Assembly: GCA_910579485.1 (NCBI GenBank)
Contig: CAJTVO010000033.1
Coordinates: 1-27,781 of the forward strand
Length of the DNA: 27,781 bases
Direction: 5' to 3'
From: an uncultured Oscillospiraceae bacterium
Lineage (GTDB): Bacteria > Bacillota > Clostridia > Oscillospirales > Oscillospiraceae
Position numbers and translations under genes: made by a program
The notes under the pieces: model-generated
Seen by the model: the letters and a program-made list of their open reading frames with translations, nothing else
Told to the model about the DNA's origin: nothing
Database searches by the model: none
Shown here: one piece after another, positions 8,869-16,819 of the stretch
Layout of the letters: each line of letters starts with the position of its first letter
Numbering within the stretch: position 1 is the first letter of the stretch

Positions 8869-8931
8869 GCCCCGCGAAGCGGGGCATCGTTTTCGTTAGG
8901 AAGAGTATACCACATTTTGGAGAGATTACAA
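8869..8931 (-). promoter_or_regulatory. polA promoter and leader hairpin
   Basis: On the minus strand, -35 TTGTAA (8926-8931) and -10 TATACT (8904-8909) are separated by 16 bases. The leader that follows contains a tight GC hairpin (8869-8885, 7-bp stem, TTC loop) just before the polA ribosome binding site. Confidence 0.7.
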
Positions 8932-8959
8932 CCTTTATCAAGGGATCCATCCGCTGCGG

Positions 8960-8991
8960 AAAAAACGAGGGCCGGGGATCCCCCGCCCTCG
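8960..8991 (-). terminator. Intrinsic terminator after kdgK
   Basis: The stem CGAGGG/CCCTCG (8966-8971 with 8986-8991), with a GGGGATCCCC palindrome inside, is followed on the minus strand by six T residues (8960-8965). It lies 27 bases beyond the kdgK stop. A shorter T-run on the plus side allows weak bidirectional use. Confidence 0.85.
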
Positions 8992-9017
8992 TTTTGATGC
9001 CGGCGCGCGAAAAACCT

Positions 9018-10052
9018 CTACCGCTGGACCCGTCCCGAGGCGTTGCCCGCCGCCAGGGCCTCCACCTCCGCCGCGGAGACGTGGTTGAAGTCGTGTTCAA
9101 TGGAGTGCTTCAGGCAGGAGGCCGCCACTGCGAAGTCGATGGCCTTCTGATCGTCATACCCGCTCAGCAGGCTGTAGATCAGCCCGCCGCCGAAGGAATC
9201 TCCTCCGCCCACCCGGTCCACGATGTGCATCCGGTAGGTGGTGGAGAACACCGCCTGATCGCTGGCGGAGTCGTAGAGCATCCCCGCCCAGTCGTTGTCC
9301 GTAGCGGAGAGGGAGCTGCGCAGGGTGATGGCCACCTTCCCGCAGCCGAACCGGGAAGAGAGCTGCCGGGCGACGCTGATGTAACCCTCCTGATTGAGTT
9401 TGCCGCCGTCGATGTCGGTGCCCTCTGCCTCGATGCCGAAAACGTCCTTGGCATCCTCCTCGTTGGCGATGCAAACGTCCACATAGGGGAGGAGGCATCC
9501 CATGACCTCGCCGGCCTGCTGGCTGGTCCACAGCTTCTTCCGGAAATTCAGGTCGCAGGAGATCCTCACGCCGCGCTCCTTAGCGGCCTTGCAGGCCTCC
9601 AGACAGATCTCCGGCAGATGTCCCCCCAGAGCCGGGGTGATCCCGGTCCAGTGGAACCAGTCCGCGCCCTCAAAAATGGCGGCCCAGTCGAAGTCGGCGG
9701 GGACGGCCTCGGAAATAGCGGAGTGGGCCCGGTCGTAGATCACCTTGGAAGCCCGCTGGGAGGCCCCCTTCTCGCAGAAGTAGATGCCCAGACGGCTGCC
9801 GCCCCGGACCATGTGGCGGGTGTCCACCCCGTAGCGGCGCAGCTCGTTGACGGCGCACTGGCCGATCTCATGGGCGGGGACCTTGGTGACGTAGGCGGCG
9901 TCCATGCCGTAGTTGGCCAGGGACACGGCCACGTTGGCCTCGCCCCCCGCGTAGCTGGCCTCAAAGGCGCTGCTCTGCACCAGGCGCAGATATCCCTCCG
10001 GATTCAGGCGCATCATGATCTCGCCGAATGTAATGACTCTCTTCGTTGCCAT
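9018..10052 (-). CDS. kdgK: 2-dehydro-3-deoxygluconokinase (PfkB/ribokinase family)
   Basis: This 344-residue sugar kinase phosphorylates KDG to KDPG using ATP. Family signs are the N-terminal ITFGEIMMRL, the substrate-side SYAGGEANVAVSLANYG, and the C-terminal ATP-site signature DRVGGGDSFGGG (about 279-290) with the catalytic Asp. The GGGD form rather than GAGD is common in KDG kinases. AAGGAG precedes ATG 10052. The neighbour eda encodes the next enzyme, which supports KDG rather than another sugar as substrate. The gap to eda is 69 bases with no clear promoter or terminator, so eda-kdgK is probably one operon. Codon use is GC-rich like the housekeeping genes to its left, unlike eda. Confidence 0.9.
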   Translation of the reverse strand: MATKRVITFGEIMMRLNPEGYLRLVQSSAFEASYAGGEANVAVSLANYGMDAAYVTKVPAHEIGQCAVNELRRYGVDTRHMVRGGSRLGIYFCEKGASQRASKVIYDRAHSAISEAVPADFDWAAIFEGADWFHWTGITPALGGHLPEICLEACKAAKERGVRISCDLNFRKKLWTSQQAGEVMGCLLPYVDVCIANEEDAKDVFGIEAEGTDIDGGKLNQEGYISVARQLSSRFGCGKVAITLRSSLSATDNDWAGMLYDSASDQAVFSTTYRMHIVDRVGGGDSFGGGLIYSLLSGYDDQKAIDFAVAASCLKHSIEHDFNHVSAAEVEALAAGNASGRVQR

Positions 10053-10121
10053 AACTTTATTCTCCTTTTCATTTTTTGATTTTTTAAAATGATTTAACTG
10101 CCAAAAGTACTGTACCGATCT

Positions 10122-10793
10122 TCAATTTGTGACCACTTTTTGGTTCTGCTGGATAGCGCTGGTCAGCAGCTGGGCTGCCTGAGTGATCCGGTCCCATGCG
10201 CCATCCTGGATCCATTGCCGGTTGGCTAGATTTCCGCCTACACCAGCACCAACGGCACCTGCCTCCAGGAACGCGCTCACATTGTCCTCATCAATGCCGC
10301 CTACCACCATGATCTTGACTTGGCTGAGGGGAGCGCAGACTGCCCGGAGGTATGCCGGACCTAGGCCAGCTGCAGGAAACAGCTTGACAAAGTCCGCCCC
10401 AGCCCGATGAGCTGCTAAGATCTCCGTTGGGGTCATAGCGCCGGGCATAGAGACCATACCCAGTTCCCGGGTACGGTGGATCACGGCTTCGTTGGTATCT
10501 GGCGAAATGATAAAGCAGCCGCCGGCTTGGTGCGTCAGATACACCAGAGCGGGTTCTGTTACTGTTCCAGCGCCTATCAGCATCCTTCCTTCAAACTGGC
10601 GGGCGACTTGACGGATAGCAGCTGCCGTGTCTTTCCAGCTTTCTGGAGCTCGCTGATCGTACGTGATCTCCATCAACCGGATACCTCCGGCATACAGAGC
10701 ATTTGCTATCTGGGGACATACCGTACTCTCCGCACCCCTGACGATTGCCACGGCTTTTTCACGTGTGACCCATTCTATCACACCTTTTCGCAT
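10122..10793 (-). CDS. eda: KDPG/KHG aldolase
   Basis: This 223-residue class I aldolase splits 2-keto-3-deoxy-6-phosphogluconate into pyruvate and glyceraldehyde 3-phosphate. The Schiff-base Lys is K137 in FVKLFPA and the catalytic Glu is E42 in LMEITY, at the same spacing as in the known enzymes. GAGTVT and VVGGI phosphate-binding strands are also visible. An in-frame GTG at 10802 is possible, but it overlaps the GGAGG ribosome site, so ATG 10793 is chosen. It is the first gene of the eda-kdgK operon, read away from the IclR regulator. No KDG-forming enzyme (UxaA, UxuA, KduD and so on) is in the window. Confidence 0.93.
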   Translation of the reverse strand: MRKGVIEWVTREKAVAIVRGAESTVCPQIANALYAGGIRLMEITYDQRAPESWKDTAAAIRQVARQFEGRMLIGAGTVTEPALVYLTHQAGGCFIISPDTNEAVIHRTRELGMVSMPGAMTPTEILAAHRAGADFVKLFPAAGLGPAYLRAVCAPLSQVKIMVVGGIDEDNVSAFLEAGAVGAGVGGNLANRQWIQDGAWDRITQAAQLLTSAIQQNQKVVTN

Positions 10794-10813
10794 GATCGAC
10801 ACCTCCGGTTTTT

Positions 10814-10864
10814 ATAATATGAAAATATATTTCGTATTATGGAAATGATGGATATATCATACAA
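10814..10864 (-). promoter_or_regulatory. eda promoter with KdgR/IclR-like operator
   Basis: On the minus strand, -35 TTGTAT (10859-10864) and -10 CATAAT (10836-10841) are 17 bases apart. A 27-bp imperfect palindrome at 10814-10840, with arms of 11 bases and one mismatch and a core TGAAA-N5-TTTCG, overlaps the -10 and the expected start site. Its core resembles the enterobacterial KdgR box (AATRAAAYRNYRTTTYATT). A repressor bound here would block eda transcription. The divergent IclR-family gene is the natural candidate. Confidence 0.6.
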
Positions 10865-10961
10865 AACCTGCGGAAGAATGTCAAGCTTTTTCCTTGTCCT
10901 GGGAAGGCAAGGAGTATATCTATTTTGGGCGTTCTGCTCAGAATTTTTCCAGCGCTTCGAA

Positions 10962-10990
10962 TTGACGAACTGTGCTGCCCGTGATACTCT
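10962..10990 (+). promoter_or_regulatory. Possible promoter of the IclR-family regulator gene
   Basis: -35 TTGACG (10962-10967) is followed after 17 bases by TACTCT (10985-10990). The -35 is good and the -10 is weak. A start site near 11000 would leave a leader of about 65 bases before ATG 11066. Confidence 0.4.
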
Positions 10991-11065
10991 ATCATTAATG
11001 CAATTGAAAGACAGCAAGAATGACATGGATACTCGGGTATCTAGTGCCGGAAGGGAATGATATCT

Positions 11066-11848
11066 ATGGAAAATAAGCGACCGCCTGTGCAGTCTATCGA
11101 CCGCCTTTTTGACATAATCGAGGTGCTGTCCGAGCACCCGCGAGGGATGGCGCTGACAGATCTGGCTGGCCATGCCGGTCTTCATGCCAGTACAACACAC
11201 CGTCTGCTGGCATCCTTGTCTGGTAGAGGGTATGTGCAGAAGGATACCGAAAGCGGAAAGTACCGCTTGACGATCCGGATGTTTGAGATCGGCAGCCGGG
11301 TAGTGAACGGGATGAATCTGCTCTCTGTTTCCAGACCTTACTTGGAGCATCTGGCAGATCTGACCGGCGAGACCATCCACTTGGTCGTACGAGATGGGGA
11401 TGAGGTAGTGTATCTTTACAAAGAGGATACCAGAGACAGCGTTGTGCGTATGGCTTCTTTTGTGGGATTACGCAGTCCAATGTATTGCACCGGTGTGGGC
11501 AAGAGCATTCTGGCCTATCTGCCGGAGTCAGAGGTGTTCGATATCTGGCGGCACACGGCCATTACTCGTTTTACGGCCAATACCATCGTGGAGTACACTG
11601 ACCTGATCGCGGATCTGGTGAGGATCCGTCAGCAGGGATGGGCTGTAGATCGAGAGGAACATGAGTTGGGCGTTTTGTGTGTAGCGGCACCGATCCTGGA
11701 TTTTCGCCAGATGCCAATAGGAGCCATCAGCATATCGGCGCCTTCTGCTCGGATGAGCGAGGAGCGGATCATCTTCGGTGCCAAGGCGGTTTGTTCCTGC
11801 ACGAAAGCGATCTCTGACTTGGTAGGTACGACTGGTGCTCCTGTGTAA
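11066..11848 (+). CDS. IclR-family transcriptional regulator, probably KdgR-like
   Basis: This 260-residue protein has the IclR layout. An N-terminal winged helix (about 8-70, IIEVLSEHPRGMALTDLAGHAGLHASTTHRLL split across two helices) is followed by a C-terminal effector domain (about 85-255) with RSPMYCTGVGKSILAYL and GWAVDREEHELGVLCVAAPI. Family members bind small acids such as KDG. AAGGG before ATG 11066 favours it over the in-frame ATG at 11057. It diverges from eda-kdgK with a KdgR-like operator between them, so I infer that it represses or controls the KDG genes. Only 55 bases separate it from the next regulator, so the two may be co-transcribed. Confidence 0.88.
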   Translation: MENKRPPVQSIDRLFDIIEVLSEHPRGMALTDLAGHAGLHASTTHRLLASLSGRGYVQKDTESGKYRLTIRMFEIGSRVVNGMNLLSVSRPYLEHLADLTGETIHLVVRDGDEVVYLYKEDTRDSVVRMASFVGLRSPMYCTGVGKSILAYLPESEVFDIWRHTAITRFTANTIVEYTDLIADLVRIRQQGWAVDREEHELGVLCVAAPILDFRQMPIGAISISAPSARMSEERIIFGAKAVCSCTKAISDLVGTTGAPV

Positions 11849-11903
11849 AAGGAGCCTGTTTGGGACCATTTCAATTTAGCTGGAAATAGAGGAGTGTAGA
11901 AGA

Positions 11904-12560
11904 ATGGAATCATACCAAAAGGACAAAGAAGTGATCACGGCGATCTTAGATACATTAGAGAAGCATTTCGGGGAAAATGTTGAATTCGTAGTCCACGATC
12001 TTTCACTGGAGTATGAGCATACTATTGTCGATATCCGCAACGGCCATGTCACCGGAAGAAAGCTGGGGGACACCGGCGATCTCCTGGGACTGCAGGCATT
12101 GCGCTATACACATGACAGAGGAGCGGATTGTTTCAATACTCTGACATACGCGGAGAACGGGAAGATACTGCGGTCTTCCACCCACTTCTTCCGCAACGAG
12201 ATGGGGGTTGCTGTAGCCTCTATCGCCATTAATGAGGATATCACTGAGGCGGTCCGGTATGAGCAGTATCTCCACCGGATGAACCGAACGGACAGCATGG
12301 GAGAGGCCATGGAGGTTTATCGAGGTAGCGTGAACAAGATGCTGGATTATCTCATCAATTCTGCTCTGCTGGAGGTGGGGAAGAGCCCGTCTGCTATGAC
12401 CCGCGAGGATAAGCTGCACATCGTGGGATCCCTGGACCGCCGTGGCGCTTTTCTGATCGCTAAATCCAGCAAAAGAGTATGCGATGTTCTGGAAATTTCG
12501 AAAGTCACTTTGTACAGTTATCTGGAAACAGTCCGGAAAAACGGTCCAGAGGAGGAATGA
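11904..12560 (+). CDS. YheO/DauR-type PAS-HTH transcriptional regulator
   Basis: This 218-residue protein has an N-terminal YheO-like PAS domain (about 8-120; ENVEFVVHDLS, then IVDIRNGHVTGRKLGD and THFFRNEMGVAVASIAIN) and a C-terminal HTH_22-type helix-turn-helix (about 155-212; FLIAKSSKRVCDVLEISKVTLYSYL). DauR of Pseudomonas, which controls D-arginine catabolism, belongs to this family. GAGGAG is nine bases before ATG 11904. Immediately downstream are an aminotransferase, a symporter and an alanine racemase, so control of a D-amino acid pathway is a reasonable inference. The effector is not known from sequence. Confidence 0.85.
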   Translation: MESYQKDKEVITAILDTLEKHFGENVEFVVHDLSLEYEHTIVDIRNGHVTGRKLGDTGDLLGLQALRYTHDRGADCFNTLTYAENGKILRSSTHFFRNEMGVAVASIAINEDITEAVRYEQYLHRMNRTDSMGEAMEVYRGSVNKMLDYLINSALLEVGKSPSAMTREDKLHIVGSLDRRGAFLIAKSSKRVCDVLEISKVTLYSYLETVRKNGPEEE

Positions 12561-12594
12561 ATCCTTATTCTTTGACAAATAAATAACGATTCTG

Positions 12595-12622
12595 GATGAT
12601 TTGCTTTCTATCATCGGCAAAT
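12595..12622. promoter_or_regulatory. Interleaved inverted repeats, candidate operator
   Basis: GATGAT/ATCATC (12595-12600 with 12610-12615) and ATTTGC/GCAAAT (12599-12604 with 12617-12622) interlock in the 242-base AT-rich gap before the aminotransferase gene, about 75 bases above the strong promoter. They could be the binding site of the PAS-HTH regulator just upstream. The first arm also lies where the -10 of a weaker promoter (TTGACA at 12572-12577) would be. Confidence 0.35.
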
Positions 12623-12697
12623 GCGACAAAAATCTATCTGCCAATTTATAGAGCTTTACAAATAGTTTTGTTTTAATTTAAAAAATTAAAAAATAGT

Positions 12698-12726
12698 TTG
12701 ACATCTCGGGACGGAGGCGCTATCAT
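12698..12726 (+). promoter_or_regulatory. Strong sigma-A promoter of the aminotransferase operon
   Basis: A perfect -35 TTGACA (12698-12703) and -10 TATCAT (12721-12726) are separated by exactly 17 bases. The -35 is preceded by an A/T-rich tract (12666-12697) that could act as an UP element. It serves the genes at 12803-16803. Confidence 0.8.
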
Positions 12727-12802
12727 AATCTGCGTAGTCTTGTTTACGGCTTCTTAACGTTTGGAAGCGAGGGAGAACATTTGCGCAGGAGGGATGTTGA
12801 CT

Positions 12803-13963
12803 ATGGATTTTCTGAATGAGAAGGCTAAGGAGCTCCGGCAGGGCGAGATCCGGGCCATGTTCGATCAAGCCGCTACGATGGAGGATGTCATCAGCATGGG
12901 CATCGGGGAACCCGACATGCCCACTCCAGAGCTGGTGTGTCAGGCGGCCTCAGAGGCGCTGCGCAGGGGGATCACCCACTATACCCCCAACGCTGGCGCT
13001 ATGCAGCTGAGGGAGGCCGTTGCCAGCCATTCCTCTATCAGTGCTCTTGGTTATGATCCTGCCAGGGAGATCATCATTACCAACGGGGGGATGGGAGCAC
13101 TGTCCTTGCTGTTCCTAGTTTTGCTTAATGAGGGGGATGAGGTGCTTATCCAGGATCCCCAATGGCTGAACTATGCGGTGCAGGTGCGCTATTGCGGCGG
13201 TGTGCCCGTCCGTGTCCCTACCTGTGCTGAGGATGGTTTTCAGATGCGCCCGGAGGTTATTGAGGGTCTCATCACTCCACGGACCAAGGTCCTGATGATC
13301 AATTCTCCCAATAACCCCACTGGCAATGTGGCATCTCCTGAACAGTTGGAGGCCGTGGCTGCTGTAGCCAGGAGATACGATCTCCTGGTGATTTCTGATG
13401 AAGTATACAACACCCTTTTCTATACTGGAGAGCCCTGTTGCTCTATTGCGGCTTTGGAGGGGATGAAGGAGCGCACTGTTGTTATCAACAGCTTCTCCAA
13501 GTCCTACGCCATGACGGGTTGGCGTATCGGTTATGCTGCCGGTCCTGCTAGTATCATTGACCGCATGGTGAAGTGCCAGGAAAATTTCAACGCTTGTGCC
13601 AACGCGCCAGGCCAATATGCCGCTGCCGTTGCACTGGAGCATCCAAAACTCTGCTTGGAGCTGAGGGAGGTCTTTGCACAGCGCCGGGAGGTACTGCTGG
13701 AAGGTTTGGCAAAGATCAAAGGAATATCCTGCCGTGCGCCGGAGGGAGCGTTTTATGCGTTCCCGGACATCAGGGCCTTTGGTATGAGCAGTCAGATGTT
13801 CTGCCAGCGGCTGCTGGAGCAGCAGCACTTGGTGTGTATTCCCGGCAGCGCTTTCGGCGTCTGCGGTGAAGGGCATATTCGCATGGCCTACACCTGTGAT
13901 GTACCTGTATTGCAGGCTGGACTGCAGCGGCTGGCGCGGTTCTGCGAGGAGGTGAGGCGTTAG
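12803..13963 (+). CDS. PLP-dependent aminotransferase, class I/II (AspC-like)
   Basis: This 386-residue protein is a fold-type I aminotransferase. It shows SMGIGEPDMPTP and GITHYTPNAG near the N-terminus, SPNNPTGN at about 167-174, SDEVYNTLFY near 199, the PLP-binding Lys233 in SFSKSYAMTGWRIGY, and the C-terminal FRRLRGEG-equivalent region ending in GHIRMAYTC, with the carboxylate-binding Arg. AGGAGGG at 12787-12793 favours ATG 12803 over in-frame starts at 12761 and 12794. It is the first gene after a strong promoter, with a symporter and an alanine racemase downstream. L-alanine/pyruvate or a related pair is a plausible substrate by context; sequence alone does not fix it. Confidence 0.88.
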   Translation: MDFLNEKAKELRQGEIRAMFDQAATMEDVISMGIGEPDMPTPELVCQAASEALRRGITHYTPNAGAMQLREAVASHSSISALGYDPAREIIITNGGMGALSLLFLVLLNEGDEVLIQDPQWLNYAVQVRYCGGVPVRVPTCAEDGFQMRPEVIEGLITPRTKVLMINSPNNPTGNVASPEQLEAVAAVARRYDLLVISDEVYNTLFYTGEPCCSIAALEGMKERTVVINSFSKSYAMTGWRIGYAAGPASIIDRMVKCQENFNACANAPGQYAAAVALEHPKLCLELREVFAQRREVLLEGLAKIKGISCRAPEGAFYAFPDIRAFGMSSQMFCQRLLEQQHLVCIPGSAFGVCGEGHIRMAYTCDVPVLQAGLQRLARFCEEVRR

Positions 13964-14012
13964 GGATTTGGACCTGAAGCTCCTTGCGGATAACCAAAAT
14001 CAGTGAAAGAAG

Positions 14013-15518
14013 ATGGAAAAGGATATGACAAATCCGGTTGTTTTCATCGTTGGCTTCATCGCGTACATCATTCTAATGATCGTTATCGGCTACCTGACCT
14101 CCCGCGGCAAGACCGAGGGAACGGACTATCTGACTGGCGGCCGCAGCCTGAACGTTCTGCTAATTTTTGGCACCATTGGCGCTACAATGATCGGTACCGG
14201 CTCCTCCATGGGCGCCATTTCCAATGGCTTTCGCAGTGGTTGGGGCGGCTCCACCTATGGCCTGGGCTGCTGCTTGGCTTTGGTACTGATCGGTGTGCTG
14301 TTTTCCAAACTGCGGGACTACAACTTTATCACCATGTCCGAGGAGGCGCAGTTCTATTTTGATGGCAGTACTGCCGTGCGCAAGCTGACCGGAGTGCTGA
14401 CCTATGTGGCTGAGTGGATATTCATCGCTAGCTCTATCAACGGCGGCGCCAAGTACCTGCAGTTCCTTACTGGCATGGATACCTTGGTTTCCAAGATCGT
14501 GTGCGTACTGGCCTTCGGCGTGTACGTATATGTGGGCGGCTATCTGGCCGTGGTGTGGACCGACCTCATCCAGTTGGGCATTCTGCTGGTTGGCTTCTGC
14601 GCGATCATTGTCAAGGCTATTCCTGCTGCAGGCGGATGGACTGCCATTGAAGCCGCCTATACTGCGGCTGGCGATCCCGGTGCTTTGTCTTTCTACGGCC
14701 TGGGCTCCACCGGTATCATGGCCGCTATCTCCCTGATCATCGCTTCTGCCTTGGGTGAGATGGGGGCGCCTACCTTCCGTACCAGGATCTATACCGCCAA
14801 GAATTCTAAGACTGCCAGAAATGGATTCTTCTTTGCGGCGGTTCTGACACTAGCGTTCTCCCTGGTGCCTTCCATTATCGGCATGTCTGCCTATACCATG
14901 GCGACTGCCAGTAATGCAACCAATGTGCTTGCTAATCCGGATTTTGCCTTTGCCTATATGGCAACCAACGTGCTGGCTCCGGCCCTTGGCCTGCTGCTGA
15001 TGATTGCCGGCCTGTCTGCCACACTGTCTTCCGGTGACTCCGATGCCATTGCGGGTGCCACCATCCTGATGGAGGACATCTATCCTCTGTTCAACGGCGG
15101 CAAGCGTCTCCCCGAGGAGAAAATGAAAAACGCTTCCCGGATCGCCGTGATCGTTACTCTGCTCCTGTCCTTCCTGGTGTCTTTGAAGGCGGACGGTGTT
15201 ATGGCTTTCATCAACAATGTTTTGGGAGCGATGATGCCTGGCATGGTGCTGACGCTGATCATTGGCCGCCTGTGGAGCAAGCGCGTCACGAAGGCCGCTG
15301 GCCTATGCAGTATGATCGACGGTACGCTTTTTGGACTGGCTTATCTGCTGATCCCCAGCCTCTCCGCGCTGCTGGACCGTGTATTCTCTGGCCCTGCCAT
15401 TCCCTGTGCAATCCTCACTAGCGTGATTTGTGTTGCTGTTACCCTTTGTACCAAGCGAAGCGGTGCTTCTGAGGAAGAGATACTGACCAAAGTCCTGGAG
15501 GGGCGGACCGATCTGTAA
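14013..15518 (+). CDS. Sodium:solute symporter family transporter
   Basis: This 501-residue integral membrane protein of the SSS family has about 13 hydrophobic segments. The family look is clear: an N-terminal helix followed by SRGKTEGTDYLTGGRSL, GTGSSMGAISNGFRSGW in the second segment, and LSATLSSGDSDAIAGATILMEDIY in the Na+-site region. It should import an organic solute with sodium. The substrate is not readable from sequence; its position between an aminotransferase and an alanine racemase suggests an amino acid, possibly a D-form. The gene follows the aminotransferase by 49 bases. ATG 14013 and ATG 14025 are both possible, and neither has a strong ribosome site. Confidence 0.87.
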   Translation: MEKDMTNPVVFIVGFIAYIILMIVIGYLTSRGKTEGTDYLTGGRSLNVLLIFGTIGATMIGTGSSMGAISNGFRSGWGGSTYGLGCCLALVLIGVLFSKLRDYNFITMSEEAQFYFDGSTAVRKLTGVLTYVAEWIFIASSINGGAKYLQFLTGMDTLVSKIVCVLAFGVYVYVGGYLAVVWTDLIQLGILLVGFCAIIVKAIPAAGGWTAIEAAYTAAGDPGALSFYGLGSTGIMAAISLIIASALGEMGAPTFRTRIYTAKNSKTARNGFFFAAVLTLAFSLVPSIIGMSAYTMATASNATNVLANPDFAFAYMATNVLAPALGLLLMIAGLSATLSSGDSDAIAGATILMEDIYPLFNGGKRLPEEKMKNASRIAVIVTLLLSFLVSLKADGVMAFINNVLGAMMPGMVLTLIIGRLWSKRVTKAAGLCSMIDGTLFGLAYLLIPSLSALLDRVFSGPAIPCAILTSVICVAVTLCTKRSGASEEEILTKVLEGRTDL

Positions 15519-15537
15519 GTCTGGAGAATAAACAGCG

Positions 15538-15598
15538 GTGTCCCTTGGGACACAAAATACGGCGGGAAGGATGGAGGTATTCCTCCATCTTTCCCGCC
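15538..15598. repeat. Two hairpins between symporter and racemase genes
   Basis: A 7-bp dyad GTGTCCC/GGGACAC (15538-15553) is followed by a near-perfect 17-bp stem (15561-15577 with 15582-15598, one G-T pair) with a 4-base loop. No T-tract follows on the plus strand, so it is a poor terminator in the direction of the operon. It may instead protect the upstream mRNA from decay or reduce racemase expression. Confidence 0.6.
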
Positions 15599-15618
15599 AA
15601 TAAGGGGTTTGATATACG

Positions 15619-16803
15619 ATGAATACCTATCCCTACCGCACATATGCGGAGATCGATTTGGATCAGATGCGGCACAATCTATGCCAGGTCCGCCGTTCGA
15701 TCGGTGAAGCCTGCCGCTTGATGTTTGTGCTGAAGGCGGATGCTTATGGTCATGGTACGCCAATGTGTGCCCGATATAGTGAAGATCTAGTGGATTGGTA
15801 CGCTGTGGCCACTCTTGATGAGGCTCTTTCTATCCGCAATGTCGGCGTGAAAAAGCCTATCCTGCTGTTCGGTATGCTGCTGGAGCAGGATATTTCTGCC
15901 GCGGTGGATGCCTGTTTGACCATTAACGCCTGTTCTTTGGAATATGCTCGCCGTACGGCCTCTATTCTGGAGGGAATGGGAAAGACGCTGGACTGTCATA
16001 TCAAGATCGATACGGGAATGAATCGGACCGGGCTGTTTGCCCGTGGGGGACGTGTGGACCGGGCGGTGGAGGAGGCGGGGGAGATATTGACCATCCCGCA
16101 GCTTCATACTACCGGCATCTATACCCATTTTTCTTGTGGAGAGAGCAGCGGCGTGGAGGACCAGCTCTTTACCCAAAACCAGTACGATGCGTTTTCACAG
16201 GTGATCCAGGCTCTGGAGACCCAAGGCCATCGTGTAGGGCTCCGGCATTGTACCAGCACCTGCCCTCTGCTGTGTCATCCAGACTGGAAGATGGACATGG
16301 TTCGTGTGGGGATGCTAGGCTATGGTCAGAGTATGACCGAGGAGGCTGCACAGAAAATGGGCCTGCGTCCCATCATGCGTTGGTGTGCCAAAGTAGTGGC
16401 AGTATTAGATCTCGAACCCGGGGAGAGTGTCAGCTATGGGCGGATATATCGCACCACAGGGCGGGAGAAGATCGCAGTCCTCTCTGCCGGATATGCTGAT
16501 GGATATAACCGGAGCTATTCCAATCGTGCACGGGTGATCCTAGGTGGTCGGGAGGTGCCTCAGTGCGGTAAGGTCTGTATGGATTATACCATGGTTAATA
16601 TTACTGGTATGGAGAATGTACGAGTGGGGGATGACGCAGTACTGCTAGGCTGTCAGGACGGCCTGTGTATTGCGCCGGACAGTCTCTCTGCCGCTACAGA
16701 ATACGGTGTAAACGGTTGGACGACCGCCCAGGTCTCCGCTCGGGTCCCCAGGATATATCTCTGCCGGGGTGAGGTCGTTGAGACACGAATGTTATTTCAT
16801 TAA
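15619..16803 (+). CDS. alr: Alanine racemase
   Basis: This 394-residue PLP enzyme interconverts L- and D-alanine. The PLP Lys is K39 in VLKADAYGHG, and the second catalytic residue is Y273 in SYGRIY. HIKIDTGMNRTG, SAGYADGYNR and CGKVCMDYTMVNI are also typical. Length is normal. SD-like AAGGGG lies 11 bases before ATG 15619. It shares the direction of, and is probably in an operon with, the aminotransferase and symporter. In that setting it is more likely a catabolic racemase than the cell-wall one, which is usually elsewhere in the chromosome. A related specificity (other small amino acids) cannot be ruled out. Confidence 0.93.
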   Translation: MNTYPYRTYAEIDLDQMRHNLCQVRRSIGEACRLMFVLKADAYGHGTPMCARYSEDLVDWYAVATLDEALSIRNVGVKKPILLFGMLLEQDISAAVDACLTINACSLEYARRTASILEGMGKTLDCHIKIDTGMNRTGLFARGGRVDRAVEEAGEILTIPQLHTTGIYTHFSCGESSGVEDQLFTQNQYDAFSQVIQALETQGHRVGLRHCTSTCPLLCHPDWKMDMVRVGMLGYGQSMTEEAAQKMGLRPIMRWCAKVVAVLDLEPGESVSYGRIYRTTGREKIAVLSAGYADGYNRSYSNRARVILGGREVPQCGKVCMDYTMVNITGMENVRVGDDAVLLGCQDGLCIAPDSLSAATEYGVNGWTTAQVSARVPRIYLCRGEVVETRMLFH

Positions 16804-16819
16804 AATAAAAGATTAACTA

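Noticed and set aside
5860..9000. Long plus-strand open frames opposite rimI and polA
   Set aside because: They are antisense shadows of genes with clear catalytic motifs; the products have biased composition and no start signals.
10839..11060. 73-codon plus-strand frame between eda and the IclR gene
   Set aside because: It overlaps the eda promoter and the regulator leader, has no ribosome site and no recognisable features.
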